Assembly: GCA_003446975.1 (NCBI GenBank)
Contig: DMAP01000243.1
Span: forward strand, 1 to 14,162
DNA length: 14,162 nucleotides
Source of the DNA: Clostridiales bacterium
GTDB lineage: Bacteria > Bacillota > Clostridia > Tissierellales > Dethiosulfatibacteraceae
Reading direction: 5' to 3'
Shown here: one piece after another, positions 13,952 to 14,162 of the stretch
Position numbering within the stretch: position 1 is the stretch's first letter
How the letters are laid out: every line of letters begins with the position of its first letter
Notes under the pieces: generated by a model
What the model was told of the DNA's origin: nothing
Databases searched by the model: none
Seen by the model: the letters and a program-made list of their open reading frames with translations, nothing else
Translations under genes and position numbers: made by a program

Positions 13952-14162
13952 TTATTGCATTTGAAGAAGCTCTAAGTCGTTCATCCATCCCCAGTAGGTA
14001 GTGATATCTGGAGTGACGGTATCCATCTTGATTCGTTGTGTACTAAATATAACCAGATTTTGTCTCTGATAGTTCGGTACCTCAACAGCCCAGTCCATAA
14101 TGATATCCAGGGCTTGTTTGTAAGTAGCCTTTCTGAACGCCTGATCAGGGCTTTGCCTTGCT
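13952..14162 (-). CDS. oppA: Oligopeptide-binding protein OppA, C-terminal end only
   Basis: The last 70 codons of a gene that starts beyond the right edge; the stop is TAA at 13952-13954. The visible protein ends with DWAVEVPNYQRQNLVIFST, a stretch with KMDTVTPDITTYWGWMNDLE, and the final LLQMQ. This is the normal C-terminus of family 5 solute-binding proteins (SBP_bac_5: OppA, AppA, DppA), in which the tail after the conserved VP-YQR segment packs against the first lobe. In Firmicutes such proteins are secreted lipoproteins that capture peptides and deliver them to OppB/OppC. It is the first visible gene of the operon, and the operon promoter should lie upstream, outside the window. Peptide specificity and the lipobox cannot be checked because the N-terminal part is missing. 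Confidence 0.88.
   Translation of the reverse strand, partial: ARQSPDQAFRKATYKQALDIIMDWAVEVPNYQRQNLVIFSTQRIKMDTVTPDITTYWGWMNDLELLQMQ

Overview
The window looks like a chromosomal segment of an anaerobic Firmicute of class Clostridia. The composition is moderately AT-rich, Shine-Dalgarno sequences are AGGAGG-like, and many sigma-A-like promoters are visible. The gene content agrees: a class III fructose-1,6-bisphosphatase, a YkpA-type ABC-F protein, a possible spore-surface small protein, and a clostridial-style Opp operon. The species cannot be fixed from the sequence. Nothing looks like phage, a transposon, CRISPR, rRNA or tRNA. Almost all genes lie on the minus strand.

Positions 1-2080 hold the N-terminus of a membrane Cache-domain sensor (cut by the window edge), then a terminator and an OFA-family major facilitator transporter. 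The transporter has a strong promoter carrying an inverted repeat over its -35 box and a cre-like site near +1. Positions 2081-4574 hold fbp (gluconeogenesis) and a YbaK-family tRNA-editing deacylase. Divergent from the latter, at 4673-4940, is a short plus-strand unit encoding a 49-aa protein with its own promoter, near-ideal RBS and terminator. It is followed by a plus-strand coiled-coil lipoprotein (4993-5751).

Positions 5784-8285 hold a two-gene minus-strand operon: an ABC-F ATPase with a TTG start and a degenerate second ATPase site, then a shortened QueG-like iron-sulfur protein. Its leader contains a terminator-like hairpin. Positions 8445-14162 are an oligopeptide ABC transporter operon read right to left: oppA (C-terminus only), an intercistronic hairpin, oppB, oppC, oppD, oppF, then two small genes for single-pass membrane proteins (one with a DDGRVVADM motif, one a zinc ribbon). 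OppA would capture peptides outside the cell, OppB/OppC form the channel and OppD/OppF hydrolyse ATP.

The most unusual object is OppC. At about 587 residues it is roughly twice the usual size because the loop between its first and second membrane segments carries about 280 residues, much of which reads as four degenerate repeats of about 65 residues. Together with the N-terminally extended OppD and the two tail genes, this suggests an elaborated peptide transporter variant with an extra extracytoplasmic domain.
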